From Chaetoderma sp. LZ-2023a (taxonomy: Eukaryota; Mollusca; Caudofoveata; Chaetodermatida; Chaetodermatidae): 64,000 nucleotides of DNA. Below, one piece after another: positions 13,990-25,843 of this stretch (the stretch's first letter is position 1; every line of letters starts with the position of its first letter). Under the pieces are notes generated by a model. It saw nothing but the letters and a program-made list of their open reading frames with translations. It did no database searches and was not told where the DNA came from. The position numbers and the translations under genes were made by a program. Where the stretch lies: positions 32,208,942 to 32,272,941 of the forward strand of contig CM067367.1 of NCBI GenBank assembly GCA_034401795.1, in the 5' to 3' direction.

Positions 13990-14368
13990 AATCTACTTTC
14001 AGCTTTGTTCCACCCATTTCTAGCTAAGCTCAACCCACGCTCTGCCCGTTTTGGGATCGACCGGACCCTGAACTCCCTGAACCTCAATTTTCAGACAACT
14101 ATACAGGTAACCTATTGCAGATTTTGAAACTAATATGACTGGGTGCTGTTGCTGCCTATGGCAGCAACAGCGACCAATCAAATTGGTTTCAGAATATTCA
14201 ACAGAATGTTTATTAAATAGTAAAGACATACAATTCGTACAACTGGCGGACGTAAAAAAATTCCTGACGTTCTTAGCTACGTCATCCATTACGTAGTTAA
14301 ATGTGACGTCAGCCTACATGTGACGTAATTGATTATGACGTCATATAATTGATCGCCAGATTGGATTA
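13990..14368. repeat. Family A MITE
   Basis: It has TTCTAGCTAAGCTCAACCCA, an inverted repeat centred near 14158 (GCTGCCTATGGCAGCAAC) and a TGACGT-rich end. Confidence 0.85.
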
Positions 14369-15008
14369 ATAAATTTTTGGTACAGATAAATTTCCACACG
14401 CGCTTCAGTACTATTGTGTGGATGTCGCCGGAGCGTTAGATAAAGGAAAGTACACAGGCCGCAATATGACTAGTTACGCCACGGAATGAGACTTGATCCG
14501 ATTGTAGGAGAAATATGAAAACGTAACTCTGTTCTCCAACCAATAATATTTTTCTTTCTCATCCGTTTTCAAGTTACAAATACAATTAACAGACTGCAGA
14601 CAATAATGACTATAATTTAGAAATTTAGAAAGACGTATATATAAGCCAATAGCAACCGATTGTAGCTCTCCCACCCCTATGCATGCACATCTTTCTTCGT
14701 TGTAATGCCTCTAAGCGCGGCCATGCAAAAAACGGGAGCTGATTGCCTAATAAATGTCACGTGGTAGAGAATTGAGAATGCTGCTAAGTAGCTTGTTCGG
14801 ATGTGCAAAGCTTACTCAAAACGACGCAAATGCAGTCATTTTTGTCCATGGTGTTTTTGTCAACGGCAACGTGTTATCCATTAAACATGTGGGCTAATCT
14901 GCTGACAACAGTTCTAAAGATCAGAAATAGCAAGTAGACATGTGTCTCTATCTACACTCGTGGTATGCACGTAAGGGCGAATAGAGGGGGCGCCGAATGA
15001 CTGGACCA
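14369..15008. other. No gene recognised
   Basis: AT-rich sequence with nothing I can assign. Confidence 0.5.
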
Positions 15009-16229
<1,221 letters not shown>

Positions 16230-16440
16230 TTAACCATTTAGCACTCATGTCTACCAAAAAAACGGCTTCTGCAAATGTCTTGAGAAGTTTCCATTTGCAG
16301 ACCAAGAGAAGGCTGCTTTTGAAAATTTATCACCCGAGTGACCGGTTCAATGAAATTTTCAAAAATAATTATCTCTTGGTCTGCAAAAGGACATTTTTTA
16401 TGAGAAAATTTAAATTTTCTTGAACAAATTTGAGGGTTAA
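16230..16440. repeat. Family B1 foldback with TTAA ends
   Basis: TTAA lies at 16230-16233 and 16437-16440. Outer arms are CATTTGCAGACCAAGAGAAG and its complement. The inner palindrome is mostly lost. Confidence 0.85.
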
Positions 16441-16879
16441 CGTGAACAACTATGAAATAAAAATAATATTTATAAATATTTACCGCCGTGCTTAAATTTC
16501 TGGAAATAAAATAGTTATCTTCATACTACCTACTAACGAGTTGCACAGTTGCACGATTTTTAACAGTGGACAAAATTGGCGACCTTTCGACCTCTGATTA
16601 CCTAATTGTTCAACTGATTTGCATATAATATATAGTAAGTCATAGGTGCCCGTTAAGCGACATAATGAGTAGCGAGTCATTTCTCGTGGATATTTTCCTG
16701 CTATTTAATAAAGGACAGTTTGTCAGTTGCCATAGTAACACAATTACATGTAATAAATTAACATTGGTCCTTTAGATTTGTTCAGCTGGTATCCATCATT
16801 CACTTCTTATCATGTTAATACCAACATATATTTGCTTAATTAGCATTGTGCTAATCAGAACAATGCACAGTTGCACGAA

Positions 16880-17265
16880 TGAGCCTTTCCAATTTATCCA
16901 TCAATCATATGACGTCATAATCAACTACACGATGTGCAGGATGACGTCATAATCAATTACATCATCTATTACCTAGATAAGTTCGTCACGAACGCTTAAT
17001 TGATGACGGACTAACCGTTTTGTACGAATTGTTTGTCTTTACTATTTACTAAACATGCTGTTGAATAGTTTGAAACTAATTTGACTGGACGCTGTTGCTG
17101 CCATAGGCAGCAACACCGCCCAGTAAAATTAGCTTACATGTACAGTTTTCTGGAAATTGATAGTCAGAATGTTCAGGGATTGATCGATCCTATCACGGGC
17201 GATGTGTAGGTGGAGTTTAGCTAGAGATGGACGGGTCATAGCGAAAACTGGATGCCTCCATTATT
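16880..17265. repeat. Family A MITE
   Basis: It has both ends (GAGCCTTTCCAATTTATCC and AAACTGGATGCCTCC), the central palindrome near 17098 and TGACGTCA sites at the left. Confidence 0.88.
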
Positions 17266-17744
17266 CAACTGATTTGCATATAACATGTATAAAAGTATAG
17301 AGGCCTCTAGAAGGAATATTGTACGTGCTTTGTCATTTCTCTAAGTTATGTAGGCGTCACATGATGTTGAATTAGTTTTTCAGTAACCCATAATTGCATT
17401 TTCTGGCTATTTAAAAAATGGACATTCTGTCAATTGTAAGAGCAACACGATTTCATAAAATAAATTAGCATTGCACCTTGAGATTTATCAGGTTCTGTAT
17501 AATGCTTACTTTTAAGACAATAACATCAAACTATTCTTTTATTAGTACTTTGTCAGTCACAATACTGAACACTTACAAGATTTAAGCATTTTGGAAATTT
17601 TTTAACCTATAGTGTCCTAATACCTAACTGTTTGGCATATAACATATAGGGGATAGTAGAGAGACAGAGACGCAATGTTTTGAGTAGAGCCGGATTAAGG
17701 CAAGGGCTGATAGAGCCATGGGCCCGAAAAAAAAACCCACAACA

Positions 17745-18735
17745 AATTTTACATACTATCCATTTGAACATTTTTAATCCCAGTATCTCGTTTGATGAGT
17801 TTGGTTAGGTTATATGGGAGGCTACCTTCAAACCTGATATGGCGGTTATACATTAGGTAGAGATCGTTCATCTGAAGGCGTGTAATGACAGGCTTATGGT
17901 TAGAATTGGGGTATGTGCCTTCAAAGGAACGAGCATTCCGAAGTAAGGGTTTTGCTTTTGTCTTGCATAGTATGAAGTATATTTGGTTGAAGGCAGTTGT
18001 TGTAGCCTTAGAACGTTTTGGGGCTTTGCGATCAGCAATGTGTTCGGTTCATGATGGCATGGGTATTTGAAAGCCGTATTTGTGGCAAATAGGCCATTGG
18101 AACTAATGAATGCCACCAGCGCATCTACATTGTTGTTGCGTGCGCTCTCTCCATACGATCACGCGCATAAACCAAGTCCTGAACTTTTGTCCACAGTTAC
18201 GACTTTACCCAGCTTGGAGTTGAAATCTCCACACACGAACAGTTGCCATCTAACTGGGATTGTAATGTCGGAGCTCAGTTCTGCATAGAAGGAATCTAAT
18301 ATTGCTGGATTCGCTTTGGCTTTTTCGGTAGTTGGGCCATATGCGTTGAAAATGCGACACTTAGTGGTGGTATGTTTTCACGTAGGCATAGCCAGGTCGA
18401 TGAATGCAACGTGATCACTGATATATCCAACAGTAATGACATCGTCCAAGACCCTTGGTCCGATTACGAAGCCTAAACCCCGGTATATGGCCTGTTTTTG
18501 TTCCATGAGCAATAGGTTATGGGCTGTCTGTAGTTGCTGCTCTGGGTGTTTAGCTACTTTAGTCTCTTGAATGCATGTAATATCGATGCGAGAGTGTTCA
18601 CAGTCTGCACTTAAGGTTTGCCTCTTTGATGTTGCACTCAGATCACGTAGATTCCATGTAGCTATGGTACGCTCTGGGAAGATCGCGTCGTCCAAGGATG
18701 TCGAGCACAGTTTCTTGTTTGAAGAAGGTTAAACA
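17745..18735 (-). pseudogene. LINE endonuclease half, inverted relative to the rest of the element
   Basis: The minus strand encodes a decayed APE-type endonuclease. Visible are ATWNLRDLS, DITCIQETKVAKHP, RGLGFVIGP, then FNAYGPTTEK, LFVCGDFNSKLG and a degraded C-terminus with GTYPNSNHKPVITRLQ, where SDH has become SNH. Several frame changes and stops interrupt it. It reads leftward from about 18.73 kb, while the later part of the same kind of LINE reads rightward from there. This is the arrangement left by twin priming. A second fragment of the same endonuclease lies at 22679-22815. Confidence 0.8.
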
Positions 18736-19978
18736 TAAAAGCTGCGTGTGTATGGGGATGTCAGCAATCCTTGGTGACTTAATTTCACAACAAAATTGGG
18801 AGCGACGGAGGTGACCATCGTGGATGTATCATCTTTCTCCTACCCAAGTTCATCAACGACACTGACACTCAAATGTCCTACAAAATGTCGCTCGGGGAGC
18901 AGATAGCTAACATCGACGTCAGCTCCGATCCAAACGAAGCCCTTATTAAAATACTGGAAGCTATAGAATCATCAGCTACCAGCACAATAGGTGCTCTTAA
19001 AAACAACCGAAATATGTATACTGACGACCATCTAGTAGTAAAACTGTCAGCAGAGCAGGAAGCATTACGAATGTGCATCTATTAAAGTGGTCAAAGTGAA
19101 GACCGCACCAAACTAAGCCGGGAGCGAAATAACATTCTGTGTCACATTAGTGAACGCTTAAAAGATCTTGCTATTCAATAAGCTAACTCCCTAGCAGGTG
19201 AAATCACTACCATGGATGACTGCCACAAAATGTTTCGGGCAGCCAGAGCCCTGAGAGTTACTGACTACACACCACCGCTCACTGCACACAACTCGGAATG
19301 ACACTTGAAGCCGAAGGGATGCGATAATGGTTCAAAGAACAGTTCACTGACCACGATGATGAGCCATTGTACTCGTTCTCAAGCGACCCCACGGCAGTAC
19401 TAACACAAAGTAAAACAGCAGAAGTTGAGAAGGCACTTAAAGCCCTGAAAAAATGAACCTGCGTCTGGACCTGATGGCATGAGCAATGAACTATTCAAAT
19501 ATGCAAGTGACATTATCTCAAGACAGATCAGGCGCCTAATGAATTCAGCTTTTATGCACCACCTTCCCATTGACACTGTAGGCCAAGGCACCCTTATCGC
19601 ACTACCCAAACCCAAGAAGCCACCTGACCTCCAGCCAATATGCGGCCCATTGTGCTTCTCAACGGCATGCGTAAAATACTATCCAATGTTACTCTATGCC
19701 GCATCTGAAACAAGATCAATGAATTCACCGGTTCATGTCAAAGTGGCTTCAACCATTGACGCAGTGGCACGGACATTGTATGGGCTCAACGCATGCTTGT
19801 GTCAGTGGTCATGTCCAAATTTTATGAATGGATCCAAAACAGAGTTCACTCACAAATAGCTATCTATAAAGCATAAGACTAAAGAAGATGGCAATCCACA
19901 TCGTAGCGGCGAACCATGAAGAAAATGCAAAAGCCTGTGCGCACTGCATTGCTGCACACTGCGTCATGGTGAACATAC
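18736..19978 (+). pseudogene. LINE middle region and start of reverse transcriptase, decayed
   Basis: Coding remnants run through several frames: YKMSLGEQIANIDVSSDPNE with a helical region after it, then KALKK, PDGMSNELFKYASD and VGQGTLIALPKPKKPP, followed by VKVASTIDAVARTLYGLNAC. These match the N-terminal fingers of a LINE reverse transcriptase. The catalytic F/YxDD box is not seen, so the core is deleted or eroded. The element resumes at 21474 beyond a nested LINE. Confidence 0.75.
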
Positions 19979-19989
19979 CTTTCCAAATC

Positions 19990-21462
19990 TTCTTCTTCTT
20001 CTTCTTCTTCTTCTTTTCGATCGCTGGTATCACACTTGGAGAGCCGTTCTCAAGATGAAATCTGTGCTTTTCTGCAGTTCTTCCACAGGCCCATACAGCT
20101 TCTCAAGAAAGGAGGTTGACAAAGGCCAGATCTCTTCTCTCAGCAGCTGATACGTACTGCAACATTGAAGTATGTGCTCTGTGGTCTGTTCTGCTTCTCC
20201 ACAAGGACAAGCGGGCGATGTCGTAAGGTGGAACCGCCTGTACATGTGTTGGTTTAGTCTGTTATGTCCAGTTCTGAGACGAAAAATGGTCACTTGCTCT
20301 GGCCTCGAGAGATAATGGTAGGCATCTTCTGATTGAGGTGATCTATAGAGTGACTTGATAATAGTCTTCATCTCTGTATGCGTAACCATGTTTTCTGTCT
20401 GATTCTCTTCTGCACCCACCTTTGCCATCTTGTCTGCTTCCTCATTTCCTTGGACTCCACAGTGTGAGGGGATCCACTGCAATGCTATCCGAAAGCATTT
20501 GATGGTTTGTAGTGCTTCTTCAAGTTGTGGCAGCTTACCTTTGGTGATAGCCTCAAGGACGGAGCGGGCATCAGATAAAAAGACAATCTGTGCAATAGGG
20601 TTTGCTGTTCTGCTGATGGTATTAGCTGCATAAACCAGTGCTTCGACTTCAGCTCTGTAGTTTGAGCAGTGTTTGCCTGTCGGTATTGCAGCTGACTCAT
20701 GTTGTCCGTTCGGATACTGTATGTGCAGTCCGGCACCTCCGCTCCTAATTGCATCTTTGGCTGATCCATCTGTGTAGATCCTTATCCATGTCTCCTGAGG
20801 GTACATTTCTTCCAGCATGGCTAGGGTCAGGGCCTTCTTGCTCACATCACTGTGTTCATCTTTGGTTGTGAGATGAGGTACTGTGGTGCGAATAGCTATG
20901 CTCTCTAGTTTGTTTTCCCAGGGTGGAGGATCAAGGGTGTGGTTTGGGTCTTCTATTTGTGCTCGCAACATTTCTTGGTGTTTCCTTTGAAGTGCTTTTG
21001 TCTCTTTCACAAAACTTGATCTTTTAAGTCTTCCTGATGACAGCTGTGCTTGCCTGATCTTCATCGGGTGGTTGTTGAACGATTTGAACTTTGCAGCTTG
21101 GATCAGTGCTTTGCATTCCCTTCCTTTACTAAGTGGGGGGATGCCTGCTGTCTGCTCCATTTTTTCTATTGGTGTTGATCTCATTCCACCAGTGATGATG
21201 CGCAGTGCCTGGTTTTGTACTCTGTCGATGTTCTGTTGATGAGATTTAGCTGCTGTCATCCATGAGCTGGATCCATACTCAAGGTGTGGTCGTACGGCAC
21301 CTAGGTAGATGGTCTTGAGGATCCTTTCATTGGCACCCCACTTTGTTCCTGCCAGCTTCCTGATGTTTAGCTTTCTTCTGGCCTTTGCCTCTGCGTTCTG
21401 GATGTGCTCCTTCCATGTTAATCTTCTGTCATAGGTGACTCCCATGTATGTCTGCTTGTCCT
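19990..21462 (-). mobile_element. 5'-truncated LINE with RNase H (I/Jockey-like) nested in the older LINE
   Basis: The element is flanked by an 11-bp target duplication, CTTTCCAAATC, at 19979-19989 and 21463-21473. Its 3' end on the minus strand is a (GAA)n tail of about 25 bp. The 5' end is truncated within the reverse transcriptase. The duplication and tail make it a clean retrotransposition event into the endonuclease-type LINE around it. Confidence 0.9.
20030..21462 (-). CDS. RT C-terminus plus RNase H and CCHC-like tail of the nested LINE
   Basis: About 475 residues belong to the LINE. It opens in the RT thumb region (YMGVTYDRRLTWKEHI, VRPHLEYGSSSW, RIITGGMRSTPIEKM). A complete RNase H follows, with catalytic positions in IYTDGSAKD, NYRAEVEAL, FLSDARSVL and WIPSHCGVQGNEEADKMAK. 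A C-terminal CPCG...TTEHILQCC motif comes last. The open frame extends upstream of 21462, but that part (to 21625) is antisense of the flanking older LINE and is not part of this protein. The long uninterrupted frame suggests a fairly recent insertion. RNase H after RT is found in the I, LOA and related groups. Confidence 0.87.
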
Positions 21463-21473
21463 CTTTCCAAATC

Positions 21474-21905
21474 ATTCTAGAAGCTATGAATCCGTGAATC
21501 TGGGCAGTTCCAAAGGCAGCTCTAGACAAACTTGATACCTGCCGCCACAAACACCTACGCACCATCACTGAGCACTGTCTGTAAAAGTCGCTCAGAAAAG
21601 ATGGACCATGTTTGGCCATGCCCAAAGGATGCCGGAAGACACACCAGCACAGAGAACCTTGAAATTTGACCTACTGGAAGTCAGCAAATACAAAGCCAAG
21701 AGAGGACGTCATTGCATAAATCTGCTAAGCGTGCTACGAGGCGACCTCAAGAATGCAGGACTCGGCACACTCAAGTCAAGGATGGACCCGAGGACGCTAA
21801 TGATTTCGGGTGGAGACATGACACTGTAGAAAAAACGAAGAAGGACTGATTGCAGCTGTATTATGGCATTCAACTACTACAGCCTCAGAATAAAGTAATC
21901 ATACA
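21474..21905 (+). pseudogene. C-terminal end and 3' UTR of the older LINE
   Basis: The plus strand resumes the interrupted LINE. It shows AALDKLDTCRHKHLRTITEH, then the wFGH.lRMpe.tPaqral motif (MFGHAQRMPEDTPAQRTLKF) and a K/R-rich tail (KYKAKRGRHCINLL). A close relative of the same end is at 11150-11470. Both continue into a shared 3' UTR (GATTGCAGCTGT, CTACTACAGCC). This C-terminal form is typical of RTE/CR1-type LINE proteins. Confidence 0.8.
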
Positions 21906-22192
21906 TATGATTGTAACGGGAGTTAATGTTTATTTTCCTTACCAATACGCCTTAATATGGTAGCACAAGTTGTGGGTCAGAACTGACAAAAACCTGTCCA
22001 TTGTAAATGCAAGAGATCTCAACCTGATACCAAACCTTTTTCATCAGTGATGGGCCCTGTAACTTAAGCTCAAACAAAATCCCCTTCCGCGTTCCGCTTG
22101 CCTCACTCTCAGCATATACTAAGCGTAATCCATCATTTTATGCAATTGTCTCCAACGACTTTGGGAAGTTGCCAATATATGCGAAGAAACAA

Positions 22193-22545
22193 TAGAGGAA
22201 TCCAATCTGTCAGTCAAATATATGACGTCATAAAGAAATATACTACATGTAGTTTGACGTCATATCCTAGTCAGTCATAAACGCTTAATTGTCAGTCAAT
22301 GTGTACGAATTGTAAGTCTTTACTATTTAAGAAACATTCTGTTGAATATTTTGAATCTGAATAAGGTTCTGTCAACTGTACAGCACCCAGTAAAATTAGT
22401 TTCAATATATCCTAAAACTTACCTATATAGCATTCTGGAAATTGAGGTTCCGGGAGTTCAGAGTTAGATCGATCCAAACACTGGCAAATCGTGGCGGAAC
22501 TTAGCTAGGAACTGGCGGGGCATAGCTAAAAGTGGATTCAACCAT
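22193..22545. repeat. Family A MITE
   Basis: It has ends GAGGAATCCAATCTG and AAAGTGGATTCAACC, and two TGACGTCATA sites. The central palindrome is partly deleted. Confidence 0.85.
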
Positions 22546-22678
22546 CCGGTTACCCGACCACACACACAGAGAAGTTTTCTGGCACTGCCAGTGCGATGTA
22601 GCAAACTTATTCAATAGAGGGGTATTTCTATAGCTGACGCTTTCATGGCTGCATACATATGATTGTAAAAATATCTTG

Positions 22679-22815
22679 GACACTTAGTGGTGGTATGTTT
22701 TCGCGTAGGCATAGCCAGGTCGATGAATGCAACGTGTTCACTGATATATCCAACCGTAATGACATCGTCCAAGACCCTTGGTCCGATTACGAAGCCTACA
22801 CCCCGCTATATGGCC
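22679..22815 (-). pseudogene. Short LINE endonuclease fragment
   Basis: About 130 bp match 18358-18490 nearly base for base (CTTAGTGGTGGTATGTTTTC, then CAAGACCCTTGGTCCGATTA). It is a truncated second copy of the LINE endonuclease region, antisense on the plus strand. Confidence 0.8.
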
Positions 22816-23248
22816 TGTTATGGATGTTATATGGATTTGCATGACCAAATGGATCATGATTCGAAAATTCTGTCTGGCTCAGGAATGCATGTATATAACC
22901 TGTTGAGTTTTCAAGCTCGGTAGGTCTTTTACGAATCTATTGCAAATCATGGGAACCATTGCGCTTGAGTGAGTGATTGAATGCTAACCTAATTTATAGA
23001 AAGAACATATTTCCGATTACTTTTATTTTTTCATGAAGATACTTTTATCTTTTACTATTAGTGGAGTCCCTGACCGAGGAAGGCTGTTGAATTTTGTCAG
23101 GTCTTCTTTAGATACGTGGCATTCTTGTGGATAACTTGAAGTTAAACCGAGTCCCAAGAATTAGGTTCTAAGATTCTGAGGAGCTATATTTTGGGACCCT
23201 AGCAAATTGGGAGTTGCACCGCCTATTGTACAGCTTTGGAAGTAGTAT

Positions 23249-23343
23249 TAGGCCGTGTTCTCACTAGAGACTTAATCAGGAATAACGCGATACTTCAGTA
23301 TGGTGTTATTCCGGATTAAGTCTCTAGTGAGAACATGGCCGTA
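23249..23343. repeat. 95-bp hairpin element
   Basis: The arms GCCGTGTTCTCACTAGAGAC and GTCTCTAGTGAGAACATGGC are near-perfect inverses of about 36 bp, separated by ACGCGATACTTCAGTATG. A half copy occurs at about 41229-41276. It is a small non-autonomous DNA element by structure. Confidence 0.8.
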
Positions 23344-23487
23344 AACATATTGCCAATCTACCTGATCAGACTATTTCCAGGAATGGCCAGGTGGGAGCAG
23401 AAAGAAAAAACACAGGGTTTTCACAGGAGATGGAATGTATCAAGGAGACTGGCTAAGCTTCATCTGGAGCAGTGAGGTCACATTTAG

Positions 23488-23580
23488 TATTACTATTATC
23501 AACCGAGTTGAGACGATCACTTTGCACATCTTTTAGTCAGTGCAAAGTGAGAATTTTAGACGAGGTTAATAATAATGATA
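23488..23580. repeat. Small hairpin
   Basis: Perfect 11-bp arms TCACTTTGCAC and GTGCAAAGTGA lie inside weaker outer arms (ATTATCAACC and GGTTAATAAT). Confidence 0.6.
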
Positions 23581-24287
23581 TTAAGTGGGAGCCAGTTTGA
23601 GATTCTATTTATCATAATAACTGAAATTTTGACATAATTATTTTACAATAACGTCGATCTCTGAAATCCGAGTTTAAGCGTACACTCGTCAAGGGCAGCT
23701 AATCACACCCTGACAGTTAGCTCTTTGGACGTCACACGCCGAGAAATATAGTACTTATATTTTGAACTATGCTCTAGTTGGTTTATTTATCTACGTAGCT
23801 AACAACATATATTGACAACACTATCTTATATACTATGAGACGTCACAAATGGTATTTTACGTCATGACGTGCGCCACTATCGCTCGACTTCGGCGTAGTG
23901 ATATCTAATGTCATTAGAACGACCGTATTCTAATTGGTCTATATACTATTACTTTCTCGCGGTGTCAACCAATGAAAATACTTCGCTGCATTATTTACCG
24001 GGTTCATATTGTTAATATGGAATGGGCCTTTTCATATGACAAAAATTGCTTTCGGAGTTGGAAGACACGAAACGTCCTGGGAAAGCTAACAATAAACATT
24101 TTCCAACAGGGCTGCTTTTCTTATGCAAGTCCCATGCCAGTTAGTATGATATGCTAAAGAACTATGAAGCTATTGTCAGGTTTGAAAGACACCGTGCAAT
24201 GGTTTGATTTACAGTACAGATAAGAAATAACTTTAAATGTTTCGAAAAAGAAGAACCAATAAAACGTACTGTTCAATAATTTGAACA

Positions 24288-24625
24288 TAATTCATCTTTC
24301 CAGTTTATCCATGCATCATATGGCGTCATAATCAACTAAATGGCGTATAGGCTGACGTCATAATTATGACGTCGTGAATGATTCCAAATAGTCCGTCTTT
24401 AACGCTTAAGAGTCCGACAGGTTGTACGAATGGTATGTCTTTGTTATTTAATAAACAAGCTGCTGTTGAATATTTTGAAATTAACTTGAATGGGCGTTGT
24501 TGCTGCAGCTTACCTGCATAGTTTTCTGGAAATTGATAGTCAGGGAGTTCAGAGATCGATCGATCCCAACGCGAGCGTCATAGATAGAGATGAGCGTGGC
24601 ATAGCTAAACCCGGAAAGGTCCATT
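24288..24625. repeat. Family A MITE downstream of the GPCR
   Basis: It has ATTCATCTTTCCAGTTTATC and CCCGGAAAGGTCCATTG ends. One arm of the palindrome is deleted. Confidence 0.85.
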
Positions 24626-24760
24626 GAATAGGAAGATGTTGGTGCCTAGGGCAATCATATCTTCCAATTCAACTACATTCAAAATATTCAATAGAGCATT
24701 TCTTACATTGATCTTGTTCAAAATACGTGTTTCTGTTTGTTGTTTTGGACACATTTAAAC

Positions 24761-25843
24761 TTATTTATCAGCTGTATTGTTCATATTCTTGTTCCACGTT
24801 GATGTACCACCTTGTCCTACCTTACATAACACACGTAAAATATCGGCACGGATCGTGGGACTGGCGAAACAATAGATGAACGGGTTGATGACGCTCGAGA
24901 TGAAAAGTGTATATTCACCCATAACAAATATAATGTGGTGCAGAGGCTGGTTTGGAAAGCCAAAGGCGCTGTGCATCATGACGTGTATATACTGTGGAGT
25001 GGCAGTAGCAAACACAACAATAATAACCACGGCCACTGCCCGGTTATCAGTGGAGCCTCGTTCCTGCGAAGTTGTGTCAATCTTTTTATTCACCTGCCAA
25101 TGTTTTAGCAGATGGCAGATCACTACAACGACAACTGTCATCAATCCCACCATATTTGCTACTATCAAGTCAAAGATTTTTACTGAACCATAAAAATAAC
25201 ACATAACAATTTCACGTCCTTGGTACGTGTCTTTTCCTTCTCTGTGAAATAATGCCACTGGAATGTTATATGACAAAGTCACGAGCCATATACCAAGACA
25301 TATCTTCCCCACCAGCCCTGCGGTGACGTTAGCGCGTGCGACTAATGGATATACAAGCATAAAGTACCGAATAATCGCAAACGCTGTTAGATGATACATG
25401 CTGACGTGAAATGTGACGTACTGTGCAAATACTATCAATTTACAGAGATAGTCTGTGTCCGGATATCGCATTAGTGGAAACAGAAACAACACCCAACCGA
25501 TGGTGGAGACACACGATGCCAGGTCACACATGCATAAACTTGTTATTATTGCAAATGTAGGGGACTTATACCTTCCTGACTGAATCAGGTACGCGAGTAG
25601 GATAACATTCGCCATCAAACCAATTGGAAAGATCATCAATGGTAGCTCGAAGTAGATAAAAGCAGGAACCGACTCCAAATTATGCATGAAATCAGCTATG
25701 GCCGGGTCATCGGGTACTCTGGTAGGTTCATCATCAGGAATGGTTTGATCAGGCACAGTGAATGAATAATTGTTGACGCCAATGCTCTGAAACTCATCGC
25801 CCACACGACTTTCGTATATTTGGACGATTTTCTTGTCTGCCAT
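24761..25843 (-). CDS. Class A (rhodopsin-like) G protein-coupled receptor, single exon
   Basis: The 360-residue protein has seven hydrophobic segments at about 60-86, 95-122, 132-165, 178-198, 222-246, 268-292 and 302-327. The N-terminal tail is about 58 residues and acidic, with a possible N-glycosylation site (N-Y-S) near residue 25. Family marks are visible: N79 in TM1, the TM2 aspartate D107, a likely TM3-ECL2 disulfide pair C134/C215, and NPFIY at 320-324 in TM7. The usual E/DRY at the end of TM3 is IRY (158-160), and no CWxP is seen in TM6 (FATATPQY instead). This is typical of lineage-specific orphan or peptide-type receptors. It is an uninterrupted frame with no introns visible. The ligand is unknown. 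A family A MITE lies about 140 bp downstream of the stop. Confidence 0.85.
   Translation of the reverse strand: MADKKIVQIYESRVGDEFQSIGVNNYSFTVPDQTIPDDEPTRVPDDPAIADFMHNLESVPAFIYFELPLMIFPIGLMANVILLAYLIQSGRYKSPTFAIITSLCMCDLASCVSTIGWVLFLFPLMRYPDTDYLCKLIVFAQYVTFHVSMYHLTAFAIIRYFMLVYPLVARANVTAGLVGKICLGIWLVTLSYNIPVALFHREGKDTYQGREIVMCYFYGSVKIFDLIVANMVGLMTVVVVVICHLLKHWQVNKKIDTTSQERGSTDNRAVAVVIIVVFATATPQYIHVMMHSAFGFPNQPLHHIIFVMGEYTLFISSVINPFIYCFASPTIRADILRVLCKVGQGGTSTWNKNMNNTADK

Noticed and set aside
21463-21625. N-terminal 54 residues of the frame at 20030-21625 as part of the RNase H LINE protein
   Set aside because: This stretch lies beyond the target duplication and is antisense to the flanking older LINE.
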